From contig NZ_JQMJ01000003.1 of the NCBI RefSeq assembly GCF_000744655.1, positions 248,001-312,000 on the forward strand: a DNA stretch of 64,000 nt, read 5' to 3'. Positions 8,994 through 17,564 of the stretch are shown here, in pieces. This stretch comes from Streptacidiphilus rugosus AM-16 (GTDB lineage Bacteria; Actinomycetota; Actinomycetes; Streptomycetales; Streptomycetaceae). Positions within the stretch are counted from its first letter, which is position 1. Each line of letters begins with the position of its first letter. The notes beneath the pieces were generated by a model. The model saw only the letters and a list, made by a program, of their open reading frames with translations, was not told the origin of the DNA and did not search any database. The position numbers and the translations under genes were made by a program.

Positions 8994-10310
8994 TCAGCGG
9001 ATCGTGGCCGCCTTGCGGAGCAGGACGGCGCGTTCGCGGTCGTTGCGGCAGAGGCGGGCGGCGAGTTCGAGTTCGGTGCGGGCCTCGGTGGTGCGGCCCA
9101 GGCGGAGGAGGAGTTCGCCGCGGACGCCGGGGAGCAGGTGCGACCCGGAGAGGCGGTCGGAGGCGACCAGGTCGTCGACGAGGGCGAGGGCCTGCTGCGG
9201 GCCGGTCGCCATCGCGACGGCCACCGCCCGGTTGAGCTCGACGACGGGTGACGGGGCCACCCGGCCGAGCGCCTCGTAGAGCAGCACGACCCGATCCCAG
9301 TCGGTCTCCTCGACCGAGGCCGCCGTCGCGTGGCAGGCGGCGATCGCGGCCTGCAGCCCGTACGGGCCGAGGCCGCGGCCGAACGCCGAGGCCCGGCCGA
9401 GGCTCGCCAGCCCGCGGCGGATCGCCGAGCGGTCCCACAGCCGCCGGTCCTGGTCCTCCAGCAGCACCGCCTCCCCGTCGGGCCCGGTCCGGGCCGGAAA
9501 GCGCGCGGAGGTGAGCTCGCACAGCGCGAGCAGCCCGTAGGCCTCCGGCTCCGCGGGCAGCAGCGCCACCAGCGTCCGGACCAGGCGCAGCGCCTCGTAC
9601 GCGAGATCGGCGCGCAGCAGGCGCTCGCCGGTCGCGGCCGTGGAACCCTCCGTGAAGATCACGTACAGGACGCTCAGCACCCCGCCCAGCCGCTCGCGTC
9701 GCTCCTCGGCCGGCGGCAGCGCGAACGGCACTCCAGCCGCGGCGAGCGTCTTCTTCGCCCGGGTGATCCGGGCCTGGACGGTCGGCACGGACACCAGGAA
9801 CGCCTGGGCGATCTCCTCACTCGTCAGACCGCCCACCACGCGGAGCGTGAGCGCGACCCTGGCCTCGGGGGCGAGCACGGGATGACAGGCGGTGAAGATC
9901 AGCGCGAGGACGTCGTCGTCGACCCGGTCGGGGTCCCACGGCAGTTCGGCGTCCGGCCCCCGCCCGGGGAAGACGCCGGCGCCCGCTCCCGCGCTGAACT
10001 CGCCGTCGGACAACTGACCCGCCAGCAGGGCGTACCGCGCGTCCAGGGCCGACCGGCGGCGGAAGCCGTCGATCGCCCGGCGTCGCGCGGTCGCCAGCAG
10101 CCAGCCGACCGGGTTGGCCGGCGCACCGTCGCGCGACCAGGCGACGAGCGCCTCCGCCAGCGCCTCCTGCGCGACGTCTTCGGCGAGCGGGAAGTCCCCG
10201 GTGTAGCGGGCCAGCGCACCGACGATCCGCGCCGACTCGATCCGCCAGACCGCCTCGACGGCCCGCCGCGCCGACTCGGCGATCGGCGGGCCGCCCTCGG
10301 CTTCGACCAT
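8994..10310 (-). CDS. ECF42-type RNA polymerase sigma factor with TPR-like extension
   Basis: 438 residues from ATG 10310. Sigma region 2 is visible near the start (YTGDFPLAEDVAQEALAEAL, NPVGWLLATARRRAIDGFRR) and region 4 in LTSEEIAQAFLVSVPTVQAR. A ~220-residue helical C-terminal extension with TPR character follows (YEALRLVRTLVALLP, SPVVELNRAVAVAMA, LRLGRTTEARTELELA). This architecture, plus an upstream DGPF/YciI partner, defines the ECF42 group, which has no classical anti-sigma factor. Its ATG overlaps the stop of the YciI gene by one base (TGATG), giving tight coupling. The target genes cannot be read from here. Confidence 0.92.
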   Translation of the reverse strand: MVEAEGGPPIAESARRAVEAVWRIESARIVGALARYTGDFPLAEDVAQEALAEALVAWSRDGAPANPVGWLLATARRRAIDGFRRRSALDARYALLAGQLSDGEFSAGAGAGVFPGRGPDAELPWDPDRVDDDVLALIFTACHPVLAPEARVALTLRVVGGLTSEEIAQAFLVSVPTVQARITRAKKTLAAAGVPFALPPAEERRERLGGVLSVLYVIFTEGSTAATGERLLRADLAYEALRLVRTLVALLPAEPEAYGLLALCELTSARFPARTGPDGEAVLLEDQDRRLWDRSAIRRGLASLGRASAFGRGLGPYGLQAAIAACHATAASVEETDWDRVVLLYEALGRVAPSPVVELNRAVAVAMATGPQQALALVDDLVASDRLSGSHLLPGVRGELLLRLGRTTEARTELELAARLCRNDRERAVLLRKAATIR

Positions 10311-10729
10311 CAGATCTGGCCGGTCCTCTCCCGCCACGCCCGCTCCTTGACGATCCACTCGTTGTCCTGCGGGAACTCGTCGATGCCCGGCACCCGGCGG
10401 ACCTCGCACTTCGTGCCGGGGAAGGCCGGAAGGCGCCTGGCCCACTCGACCGCCTCTTCCTTCGAGGCGACGTCGATCAGGTAGAAGCCGCCGAAGAGCT
10501 CCTTCGTCTCACCGTAGGGTCCGTCGGTGACCACCGGCGTCTCCCCGCTGAAGTCCACCACCACGCCCTGGGACGGGTCGTCCAGGCCCTCGGCCGCCAC
10601 CAGCACGCCCGCCCGGATCATCTCCTCGTTGAAGCGGCCCATCGTCTCGAGCATCTCCTCGAAGGGCGTCTCCATCATCTTCGCGAGGGACTCGTCGGTG
10701 CCGCGCATGATCAGCATGTACTTCGACAT
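10310..10729 (-). CDS. YciI family (DGPF-domain) protein, partner of the ECF42 sigma factor
   Basis: 139 residues starting MSKYMLIMRGTDESL, with GGAG 8 bases before ATG 10729. It carries the family signature TDGPYGETKELFGGFYLIDV and the C-terminal segment FPGTKCEVRRVPGIDEF. DGPF proteins are almost always encoded with ECF42 sigma factors and may interact with them, but their biochemical role is not settled. It is the first gene of the two-gene operon. Confidence 0.92.
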   Translation of the reverse strand: MSKYMLIMRGTDESLAKMMETPFEEMLETMGRFNEEMIRAGVLVAAEGLDDPSQGVVVDFSGETPVVTDGPYGETKELFGGFYLIDVASKEEAVEWARRLPAFPGTKCEVRRVPGIDEFPQDNEWIVKERAWRERTGQI

Positions 10730-10870
10730 TCTCGGTCTCCTTGCCGGGGGTCGCTGCTCGACCCTCTCTACCCCAGGTCGAACGGCGGCAGCCCGGATCG
10801 ACACGGCGCACCGAGATCGTCGGAACTTTTTTCCGCACCCCTGCGGTCCGTCTCCTGCTGGGGTGCGGCG

Positions 10871-11806
10871 CTACTGTCCGCGCTGGACCAGCGCCGCACC
10901 CAGCAGCACGATCACCGCGCCCACCGGGGTGTTCCAGTGCAGCGCCTCGCCCAGCACCACGACCCCGGCCACCGTGGCCACCAGCGGGGTGAGGTAGGTG
11001 ACCGTCTGCGCGGTGGTCGGGCCGACCTCGGCCACCAGGCCGTACTGGAGCAGGAAGGCGAAGCCCGTGCCGAGCACGCCCAGGGCGAGCACCGAGAGCG
11101 TGGGGGCGAGCTCGAAGCTGCCGGGCAGGTGCGTGCAGAACGCCGAGACGATCGCCAACTGGGTGCTCGCCAGCAGGAGCTGTCCGGTGGTCAGGGAGAG
11201 GTTCGACTCGCTGCGGCCCGCCAGTGTGCGGCGGACCCAGATCCAGCCGACGGGGTAGCTCAGCGAGGCGGCCAGGGCCAGCCCCGCGCCCAGCGGGTCC
11301 ACGCCGTGGAATCCCTGCCAGACGCCCAGCACCGTCAACACGCCCAGGAATCCGACGCCGAGCCCGGCCATGCGCCGCGGACTCGGCCGGTCCTCGGCGA
11401 GTGCGACCAGGGAGAGCAGCATCCCCCACAGCGGCGAGGTCGCGTTGCAGATGCCCGCCAGCTGGGAGGGGATGCGCGTCTCCGAGTAGGCGAACAGGGC
11501 GAAGGGCAGGGCGTTCAGCAGGAAGGCCGCGACCGCCAGCCGCCACCAGACGCCGGCGCCGCGCGGCAGCGGCTGCCGCTTGGCGAGCAGCACCACCAGC
11601 AGCACCGCCGAGCCCGCGACCAGTCGCCCCAGGGTGACCTGGAGCGGTGCGAAGCCCCGGTTGCCCACCTTCATGAACAGGAAGCTGAACCCCCAGATCA
11701 GCGAGAGCGCGGCGAACTTCAGCCGCCAGCCGGCCAGCCGACGGACGAGCGAAGGGCGATGGGCGGCGACGACCTGGGTGGGACGCGGAGCGATGGTGGC
11801 GGGCAT
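10871..11806 (-). CDS. EamA (DMT superfamily) transporter
   Basis: Inner-membrane exporter-like protein with about ten hydrophobic helices and two EamA repeats. The first repeat starts LKFAALSLIWGFSFLFMKVG; the second includes GAGLALAASLSYPVGWIWVRR and ends VVVLGEALHWNTPVGAVIV. The start is ATG 11806 (MPATIAPRP), preceded by GAGGG; an in-frame upstream start lacks this site. It is divergent from a LysR regulator across a 74-base gap, the usual arrangement for a regulator controlling an exporter. The substrate is unknown (amino acids or metabolites in characterised relatives). Confidence 0.9.
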   Translation of the reverse strand: MPATIAPRPTQVVAAHRPSLVRRLAGWRLKFAALSLIWGFSFLFMKVGNRGFAPLQVTLGRLVAGSAVLLVVLLAKRQPLPRGAGVWWRLAVAAFLLNALPFALFAYSETRIPSQLAGICNATSPLWGMLLSLVALAEDRPSPRRMAGLGVGFLGVLTVLGVWQGFHGVDPLGAGLALAASLSYPVGWIWVRRTLAGRSESNLSLTTGQLLLASTQLAIVSAFCTHLPGSFELAPTLSVLALGVLGTGFAFLLQYGLVAEVGPTTAQTVTYLTPLVATVAGVVVLGEALHWNTPVGAVIVLLGAALVQRGQ

Positions 11807-11833
11807 GGACCCACCCTCGCTGAGCATTACGTC

Positions 11834-11879
11834 TAAGCACAAGCGAGAATACTTTCCAGCTACCGCGTAGTGTTGCTTA
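11834..11879. promoter_or_regulatory. Divergent EamA/LysR promoter with inverted half-sites
   Basis: TAAGCA (11834-11839) and TGCTTA (11874-11879) face each other across 34 bases and end next to the LysR start codon. The gap between the divergent genes is the expected place for LysR binding. The half-sites are short, so this is a weak call. Confidence 0.35.
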
Positions 11880-11880
11880 C

Positions 11881-12792
11881 ATGTTGAACCTGGAGCGTCT
11901 GCGCGTCCTCGACGCCGTGGCCCGGCACGGCTCGGTCACCGGAGCGGCCGAGGGCCTGCACATCACCACCTCCGCCATTTCCCAGCAGCTCGCCAAGCTG
12001 GAACGGGAGGCCGGCCAGCAGCTGCTGGCCAAGCACGGCCGGGGCATCCAGCTGACCGACGCCGGCCGGCTGCTCGCCGAGCACGCCGCCGGAATCCTGG
12101 CCCAGGTGGAACGCGCCCGCGCCGACCTGGAGGCCCAGCGCGGCGAGGTCGTCGGGGAGCTGCGCGTCGGCGCCTTCCCCACCGCCGCCCGCGGCCTGCT
12201 CCCCGGCGCGCTCACCACGCTGCGCGGCGCGCACCCGCAGCTGCGCGTGCGCGTGCTGGAGTGCGAGCCTGCGAGCTGCGTGCGCAGCCTGGTCCGCGGC
12301 GACCTGGATCTCGGCATCGTCGTCGACTGGTACAACAAACCGTTCGCCCTGCCCTCCGGCCTGCTGAAGGCGCCGCTGGTGACCGACACCGTCGACCTGG
12401 CCGTCCCGGCCGACCACCCGCTGGCCGACCGCACCGAGGTGGGGCTGGAGGACTTCGCCGAGGACGACTGGATCTGCTGGCGGGAGGGCGAGTTCTGCTA
12501 CGACTGGCTGGTCTTCACCATGCGGGCCAAGGGAATCGAACCGCACATCGTCCACCACGCCGAGGAGCACGAGACCCAGCTGGCCCTCGTCGCCGCGGGC
12601 CTCGGCGTCGCCGTCCTGCCCCGCCTCGGACGCGGCCCCGCGCCGTCCGGCGTCCGCCTGCTGCCGGTCCGCCGCTCGATCAGCCGCCACCTCTACGCCA
12701 CCTGGCGCGCCGACGCGGACCGCCGCCCCGCGATCCGCGCGGCCCTGACCGCGCTGACGGCGCTGACCGCGCCGGCGGCACCGCCCGCGTAG
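11881..12792 (+). CDS. LysR family transcriptional regulator
   Basis: 303 residues. The winged helix-turn-helix is at the N-terminus (MLNLERLRVLDAVARHGSVT, then AAEGLHITTSAISQQLAKLE). The substrate-binding domain begins near residue 90 (GELRVGAFPTAARGLLPGAL) and includes LDLGIVVDWYNKP and VADRTEVG-type lobe segments. The Ala/Thr/Pro-rich C-terminus is unremarkable. It probably controls the divergent EamA gene and itself in response to a small ligand; the ligand is not known. Confidence 0.92.
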   Translation: MLNLERLRVLDAVARHGSVTGAAEGLHITTSAISQQLAKLEREAGQQLLAKHGRGIQLTDAGRLLAEHAAGILAQVERARADLEAQRGEVVGELRVGAFPTAARGLLPGALTTLRGAHPQLRVRVLECEPASCVRSLVRGDLDLGIVVDWYNKPFALPSGLLKAPLVTDTVDLAVPADHPLADRTEVGLEDFAEDDWICWREGEFCYDWLVFTMRAKGIEPHIVHHAEEHETQLALVAAGLGVAVLPRLGRGPAPSGVRLLPVRRSISRHLYATWRADADRRPAIRAALTALTALTAPAAPPA

Positions 12793-12905
12793 CCGACGGC
12801 TGTTACGGAGTTGAGAAGAGCTGCCGCAACTGCTGTTCGAGGGACGAACGTCCATAGCGGCGACGGGCGGGCCAGGGGGGCACGCCGTGGCCTCTGGAGA
12901 CTCAC

Positions 12906-13475
12906 GTGAACCGCAAGAGCGTCGTTCTGGCTGTCCTGCTTTCCGCCGCCGTGGGCGGACTGACCACGGCCTGTTCCGGGTCGACGCCCACCGCCGCGCC
13001 GTCCACCGGCAGGGTCACGGTCACCGCCTCGGCCGCGACGCCCACGACGGCGTCCCAGCCCACCACTCCTGCCACGACCGCGTCGGCGATCTCCCAGTCT
13101 GCCCCGTCGGCCACGGCCACCGCCGCCGCGCCGGTCCTCGGCACCGTCTGGGCGCCCGGCGTCCAGGGCTACGGCCTCGCCCGCCCCTCCGGACTGGACA
13201 ACCACGGCGACCCCACCGGCATCGTGGACCACCTGCGCTGGTCCTCCTGGGGCGGGGCGACCGCCCGCGGCACCGGCACCGCCGAGTACGTCGCCCCCAA
13301 CCAGTCCGTCGCCCAGGGCACGGAGACCCAGGCCACCGTCGTCGCCTTCGACCTCGGCACCTGCCACGGCAAGCCGGCCTACCGCGCGCTCGAGTGGTAC
13401 TTCCCCGCCAAGGGCCAGCACTTCGACCCCACCCGCTACTTCGACCCGTGCACCGGCCAGGACCACGGCATGTAG
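12906..13475 (+). CDS. Secreted lipoprotein of unknown function
   Basis: 189 residues with GTG start and GGAG six bases upstream. A lipoprotein signal ends at LTTAC, followed by a ~55-residue Thr/Ala/Ser/Pro linker and a compact globular domain. The domain contains GYGLARPSGLDNHGDPTG, LRWSSWGGATARGTG and two Cys (GTCHG and DPCTG) that could form a disulfide. Related small domains are frequent in Streptomyces secreted proteins; no function is assigned. Confidence 0.75.
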   Translation: MNRKSVVLAVLLSAAVGGLTTACSGSTPTAAPSTGRVTVTASAATPTTASQPTTPATTASAISQSAPSATATAAAPVLGTVWAPGVQGYGLARPSGLDNHGDPTGIVDHLRWSSWGGATARGTGTAEYVAPNQSVAQGTETQATVVAFDLGTCHGKPAYRALEWYFPAKGQHFDPTRYFDPCTGQDHGM

Positions 13476-13527
13476 CGACGCCGTCGGGCGCGGGCACACC
13501 TGCACGCGCCCAGCCGCACGTACCGCC

Positions 13528-14223
13528 TCAGCACCGGGACTGGATCTCCACGCGGTGGCGGATGTACTCGTCCGGATGGGCCCGGCCGATCGCCAGCGCC
13601 TCCGCCACCAGGTCCTGCAGTTCGGCTGGGAAGGCGGACGGCCCGAGGCGCAGACCGGGAAGGATGCACCTGCGGACGTCCACGTCCTCGTTGCCGACGA
13701 ACGTCCGGAGGCAGGCCTCGTTCCAGTCCCGCGCCACAGCGCCAAGGGCCTCGGACTCCGCCGCTGTCGGAGACTCGGGGCGCTGGAGCGGGAGACCCGC
13801 CCAGTACCACGCGCGCGCGGCACCGGCGCGCTCCGGATCGCTTCCCGTCCGCAGGTAGTCCAGCAGCGCCGAGCAGACGGCCAGCCGTCCGAAGGAGTTC
13901 AGCGCCGCCTCGACGAACCAACGGTCGAAGCTCGGGTCCGGATCGTGGACGGCCGCTCTGAGCAGGGCGTCGAAGGAGCCCTCGGGGAAGGTCTCCCCCC
14001 GGCGAAAGGCCTCACGCAGCGCCCCGCGCACCGCGTGACCCCATTGCGCTTCTGTGCACGGGTCCGCCCTCGGGACGACGGACAGACCGGTGACCCTGGC
14101 CACCTCGTCCAGGCACTCCCGGAAGACCCCGCTTCCGTCCCGACTCTGCTCGGGCAACGCCATGAACACCTGCGCCGCCCCCTCGCGGTCCCCCTCGACC
14201 GTCCCGCTCTCGTCCACAGCCAC
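13528..14223 (-). CDS. Helical (HEAT-like) hypothetical protein, possible immunity protein
   Basis: 231 residues if started at GTG 14223 (VAVDESGTVEGDREG). The upstream extension of the frame runs antisense through the 142-bp repeat and is rejected. The body is almost all helical, with repeats such as FDALLRAAVHDPDPSFDRWF, VEAALNSFGRLAVCSALLDY and AGAARAWYWAGLPL, resembling HEAT-like proteins found beside polymorphic toxins in actinobacteria. No catalytic motif is seen. Its position at the edge of an immunity-gene island supports, but does not prove, that role. Confidence 0.6.
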   Translation of the reverse strand: MAVDESGTVEGDREGAAQVFMALPEQSRDGSGVFRECLDEVARVTGLSVVPRADPCTEAQWGHAVRGALREAFRRGETFPEGSFDALLRAAVHDPDPSFDRWFVEAALNSFGRLAVCSALLDYLRTGSDPERAGAARAWYWAGLPLQRPESPTAAESEALGAVARDWNEACLRTFVGNEDVDVRRCILPGLRLGPSAFPAELQDLVAEALAIGRAHPDEYIRHRVEIQSRC

Positions 14224-14298
14224 ATGCCCCCGCTTCTGTCGCGAACGTGTCCGGCAGCGTAGTCGGCGGCGGTTCACTCCGGAATGCGTCCACCGCAC

Positions 14299-14440
14299 GA
14301 TGCGGTTGGATGCAGGTATGGCATCACGTGCACGCGTTCGCGCCCCCCAGCTCGTCGGCAAGGGCGGATGGCTCAACACGGGCGGCAAGGAACTCACCCT
14401 TGCCGACCTGCGAGGAAAGATCGTCGTCCTCGATTTCTGG
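14299..14440. repeat. 142-bp direct repeat, copy 1 (5' end of the thioredoxin/NHL gene)
   Basis: Identical over 142 bases to 18050-18191. It starts at GATGCGGTTGGATGCAGG, covers 19 bases of leader and the first ~41 codons of the thioredoxin/NHL gene, and ends at CTCGATTTCTGG. Just past the end the copies still share TTCTGC, then diverge. The two copies bracket a 3.6-kb island. Confidence 0.95.
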
Positions 14441-14455
14441 GTGTTCTGCCACTGA
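14318..14455 (+). pseudogene. Truncated copy of the thioredoxin/NHL gene
   Basis: A 45-codon frame identical to the first 41 residues of the intact protein at 18069-19886 (MASRARVRAPQLVGKGGWL start), then reading VFCH and a TGA. The redox CxxC-type motif (CCINC) of the intact gene is lost. It is the left-hand remnant left by whatever event placed the island in this gene. Confidence 0.9.
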
Positions 14456-14510
14456 ACTCCAGCCAATGAACGCCCAAGAAAATGGACCGCCTGAGTCGCG
14501 CTGAACTGCG

Positions 14511-15085
14511 ATGATGCCGCCCATGCAGGATGTCGATCTTCTTGCCTCTCTTCTGGGCTCGTTGGCCAAAGCGCCACGCGTCTACTCGCTCTGCCGACAG
14601 GACTCGGACGCAGACCTGGCCTCCCACGTCCTCGAAGTAGCCAAGGCCGCAGAGAAGCAGTGGGCTCACGACGCGATGCAGGGGGCCATGGGTCCCAGCT
14701 CCGTCGACCAAGTCGCCGCGGCGCTGAGTCCGGTCACTTCGGAAGTTGCGCTCGAACTGACGGTCAATCTGTCAGCGTCGGACCTGATCCACCCCAACCA
14801 CGACCACCGCGATCGTGCTCACGCGGCACGGGCGGCCCAACGAGTCGTCGCCTTGCTGGGTCCGCAAGCCCAATGGGTCTCCAACACCGAGGCCCCTGGC
14901 AGAACGGCCGCGCCTGGGACCCGGTCACGATGTTCACCTTCGACGGCGTCATCGCCGGCCGGGGAGCAGGCTTCGTGATTGTGCTCCTTCAGTTTGGCGA
15001 AGACCGACGAGCCAGCAAGGGGACCCCGCCACGGCCCCACGCCGAGAGACGAGGACAGGCATGTTCAGCAAGGTTCAGGGACTGA
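14511..15085 (+). pseudogene. Hypothetical island gene, split by a one-base frameshift
   Basis: The first frame (14511 onward) gives a plausible helical protein: DVDLLASLLGSLAKAPRVY, ASHVLEVAKAAEKQW, then DHRDRAHAARAAQRVVALLG, degrading after QWVSNT. The continuation lies one base behind: WQNGRAWDPVTMFTFDGVIA and GAGFVIVLLQFGED, ending at 15085. Adding one C to the CCCC run at 14893-14896 would join the two frames. No family is recognised. It overlaps the start of the next small gene by 25 bases. Either a recent pseudogene or a sequencing error. Confidence 0.5.
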
Positions 15086-15300
15086 GGCCCGACGTAGCCG
15101 TGCAATGGGCTGCCCTCGTCGAGGAATGCCGACCTCTGCTGGCAAAGGACGGGATGGACTCCGTGCAGACGCACTTGGCGGAACAAGGCGTGAGCATCAT
15201 CGCCGCGATCGCCATCACCAGGGCCTTGCTCGGTTGGGACGAGACCCCGCTCCGAGTCGCGCACGAGATCGTAATCATGAGTGGCGCGCGAAACAGCTGA
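15061..15300 (+). CDS. Small helical hypothetical protein
   Basis: 79 residues from ATG 15061 with GAGGACAGGC upstream. All-helical appearance: VQGLRPDVAVQWAALVEECR, MDSVQTHLAEQGVSIIAAIA and ITRALLGWDETPLRVAHEIV. No signal peptide, cysteines or metal motif. It lies in the immunity-like island just downstream of the frameshifted gene, and the two were probably co-transcribed. Function unknown. Confidence 0.55.
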   Translation: MFSKVQGLRPDVAVQWAALVEECRPLLAKDGMDSVQTHLAEQGVSIIAAIAITRALLGWDETPLRVAHEIVIMSGARNS

Positions 15301-15356
15301 GCAGCGAGAGCGCCCACGACCACGAATCCCCGGGGCCACCGAGCCCGGAAGCGGGA

Positions 15357-16051
15357 TCACGGCACTACTGGCTCAGCCCCTGCCAGGTCGCGCCAGCGGG
15401 CTTCCTCAGCCTCGTGCGAGCCCCTGAGCGTTTCAGCCACCACGACATTCCCTTCGACCGGCTCGCTCGCGCGCGCAAGAAGGGTCAGCGGCCAGGTCGG
15501 TGTCCCGCTCTTTCCGCTGAAGCAATGCCAGCTCCAGGGATGCTCAAAGCGCCACGCCTCGCCCTCCGCGTCGACGACCTCGTCTCCGATTTCAAGAAAC
15601 GCATAGGGCCGGAACAGCAGCTCCAACTCCATCGGCTCGTGGCCGCCCGGGTACATGAGGCACCCCTGGTCTTCGAGGTCGGGGTCGAAGGTCTGTCCGT
15701 GGCGCATGACGTACAGAGACCAGGTCGGTCTCGGCAGCCATCCCGAATCCTGAGCCGGGTCGAACCGCTCGACGGACAGCACATGGACTGTCGTCGCAGG
15801 GATGCCGACCCGACAGACATCCCCGGCAGCAAGGTCGAGCGCGTCGGGGTCCAGGCAGAAGAGGTCCATGTCCCGCTCGTAGTGGTCCGACCTACGTGGG
15901 AAGGCTCGATCACCGTTCCAGCGGTACCGCGAGTCGCGATCAACGTCCCCCAAGGCCAGCGGACGAAGACGTAGTACGGCGAATCGCTGGAGATACGAGC
16001 GTCGACCGGCTCGCACCGCACTCTCAGCACGTCCCCTGCACGAACGTCCAT
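15357..16051 (-). pseudogene. Immunity-like hypothetical gene with a one-base frameshift
   Basis: The N-terminal part in one frame from ATG 16051 is protein-like (MDVRAGDVLRVRCEPVDARI, YYVFVRWPW). The rest continues in the next frame (DSRYRWNGDRAFPRRSDHYE, DLAAGDVCRVGIPATTVHVL, ELLFRPYAFLEIGDEVVDAE, WRFEHPWSWHCF). Adding one C to the five-C run at 15947-15951 restores a continuous ~231-residue protein. Aromatic-rich proteins of this kind occur among hypothetical genes near polymorphic toxins in Streptomyces. The family is not named here. Real decay and base-calling error are both possible. Confidence 0.55.
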
Positions 16052-16123
16052 CGGCGCGGGCTGATCGTCGGCTGAAGGATCCACTCTGTTGTCCGGCACT
16101 TCTTGTCCCGCCCCCACAGCTAG

Positions 16124-17564
16124 TAGGGCTTGGTCAGGTTCGTATGGGTGTGGGGATGTCGCGGTGGCAGGTAGGGCAGGCGCCGGCCCAGGTGGCGAGG
16201 AGTAACTGCAACTCCCGGACGATTTGGTAGAGGCTCAGGCCGGCGCCGCGTCTTTTGGGGCGGTGGTCAGCCTGCGCAGCGTGCAGAACGCGTGGGCGAG
16301 GGAGACCAGGGTGACGTGGTGGTGCCAGCCGTTGAACGTGCGGCCCTCGAAGTGGGCCAGGCCGAGGGCCTGTTTCATCTCGCGGTAGTCGTGCTCGATC
16401 CGCCAGCGCAGTTTGGCCAGCCGGACCAGGGTGGTCAGTGGGGTGTCGGCAGGCAGGTCGGAGAGCCAGAACTGGACCGGTTCTGCTTCCTTCGCGGGCC
16501 ATTCGGCCAGCACCCAGCACTCGGCGAGTTCCACGCCCTGGGTGGCGTCGCGGATCTCGCGTCCGGCGGGGCGGATCCGCAGGGCCACGAAACGCGAGTA
16601 CATGCGCTTGTAGCCGCTGCGGCCCGTGCCCGGACGTGAACCCTCGCGCCACTGCACCGGACGTGCCGCACTTCGCCCTGCCTCGATGACCAGGGCTTTG
16701 ACCGAGCGGGCCGCCTCGGGGTACTTCGGCACCGGTGGCCGCCCGGTGCCGCTGTACGGCGGCGTGACCGGGCGGGCCGAAGCCGGATGGGCAGTGGGTG
16801 TGGTCGAGATCCCGACTACGTAGTGCAGACCGCGCTGGTTCAGCCCCAGCCGGAACGCGGCAGCGTCGCCATAGCCCGCGTCCGCCAGGACCAGCGGCAC
16901 GTCCACGCCCCACGAGCGGGTCTCGTCGATCATGTCGAGCGCGAGTTGCCACTTCTCGACGTGGCCCAGGTCGGCCGGGATGCCGCAGCGATCCCGGCGG
17001 GCGACCTTGACGGGGTCGGCCTGATCCGAGCCCGGGTCCCAGGACTTGGGCAGGAACAGGCGCCAGTTGACCGGCGCGGAGGCGTGGTCGCGGGCCAGGT
17101 GCACCGACACGCCGACCTGGCAGTTGGTGACCTTGCCCGCGGTGCCGGTGTACTGCCGCGACACGCCCGCGGAAGCGTCGCCGTCCTTGAGGAACCCGGT
17201 GTCGTCCACGACCAGCACGCTCGGGTCGATCGCCTCGTGCATCCGCCACGCCAGCCTCGCCCGCACATGCGCCCAGTCCCACGGGCTGGAGGTCACGAAA
17301 TGGGCCAGGGCCTGGCGGTTTCCGTCCTCTCCCAGCCGGGCGGCCATCGGCTCCACTGACTTGCGCCGCCCGTCCAACAGCAGCCCACGCACATACGCCT
17401 GCCCCCAGCGGTGCTGATCGGTGCGCGCGAACGCCTCGAACATCTCCGCCGTGAACGCCACCAGGTCCTCCCGGACCTGATCCAACTCCCCAGGTGTCAC
17501 ACACCATCAACGCGCGCAACCCCACCAGGACACGCCACCAGCGCGTACACCTGACCAAGCCCTA
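16124..17564 (-). mobile_element. IS701-family insertion sequence, complete
   Basis: 1441 bp bounded by 16-base perfect terminal inverted repeats TAGGGCTTGGTCAGGT and flanked by the 4-base target duplication CTAG (16120-16123 and 17565-17568), which fits the YTAR target preference of IS701 elements. One transposase gene fills it. The insertion lies exactly at the stop codon (TAG) of the SUKH gene, which stays intact. Confidence 0.93.
16235..17500 (-). CDS. IS701 family transposase
   Basis: 421 residues with the DDE catalytic triad in context: first Asp in VVDDTGFLKDG, second Asp in LADAGYGDAAAF, and Glu in RIEHDYREMKQALGLAHFEG. The region around HVTLVSLAHAFCTLRR is the normal family C-terminus. 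The start is GTG 17500 (VTPGELDQVREDL). The frame is intact and the ends are perfect, so the element may still be able to move. Confidence 0.95.
   Translation of the reverse strand: MTPGELDQVREDLVAFTAEMFEAFARTDQHRWGQAYVRGLLLDGRRKSVEPMAARLGEDGNRQALAHFVTSSPWDWAHVRARLAWRMHEAIDPSVLVVDDTGFLKDGDASAGVSRQYTGTAGKVTNCQVGVSVHLARDHASAPVNWRLFLPKSWDPGSDQADPVKVARRDRCGIPADLGHVEKWQLALDMIDETRSWGVDVPLVLADAGYGDAAAFRLGLNQRGLHYVVGISTTPTAHPASARPVTPPYSGTGRPPVPKYPEAARSVKALVIEAGRSAARPVQWREGSRPGTGRSGYKRMYSRFVALRIRPAGREIRDATQGVELAECWVLAEWPAKEAEPVQFWLSDLPADTPLTTLVRLAKLRWRIEHDYREMKQALGLAHFEGRTFNGWHHHVTLVSLAHAFCTLRRLTTAPKDAAPA

Noticed and set aside
8814-9279. Plus-strand gene opposite the end of the ECF42 sigma gene
   Set aside because: No ribosome site; it overlaps the conserved TPR-like end of the sigma factor and the terminator hairpin.
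14224-14577. N-terminal extension of the HEAT-like protein through the left 142-bp repeat
   Set aside because: It is the antisense of the thioredoxin stub; a GTG at 14223 gives a better protein start.
16124-17564. The IS as the cause of the 142-bp duplication
   Set aside because: The IS has its own perfect ends and CTAG duplication well inside the repeated boundaries, so it is a separate, later event.
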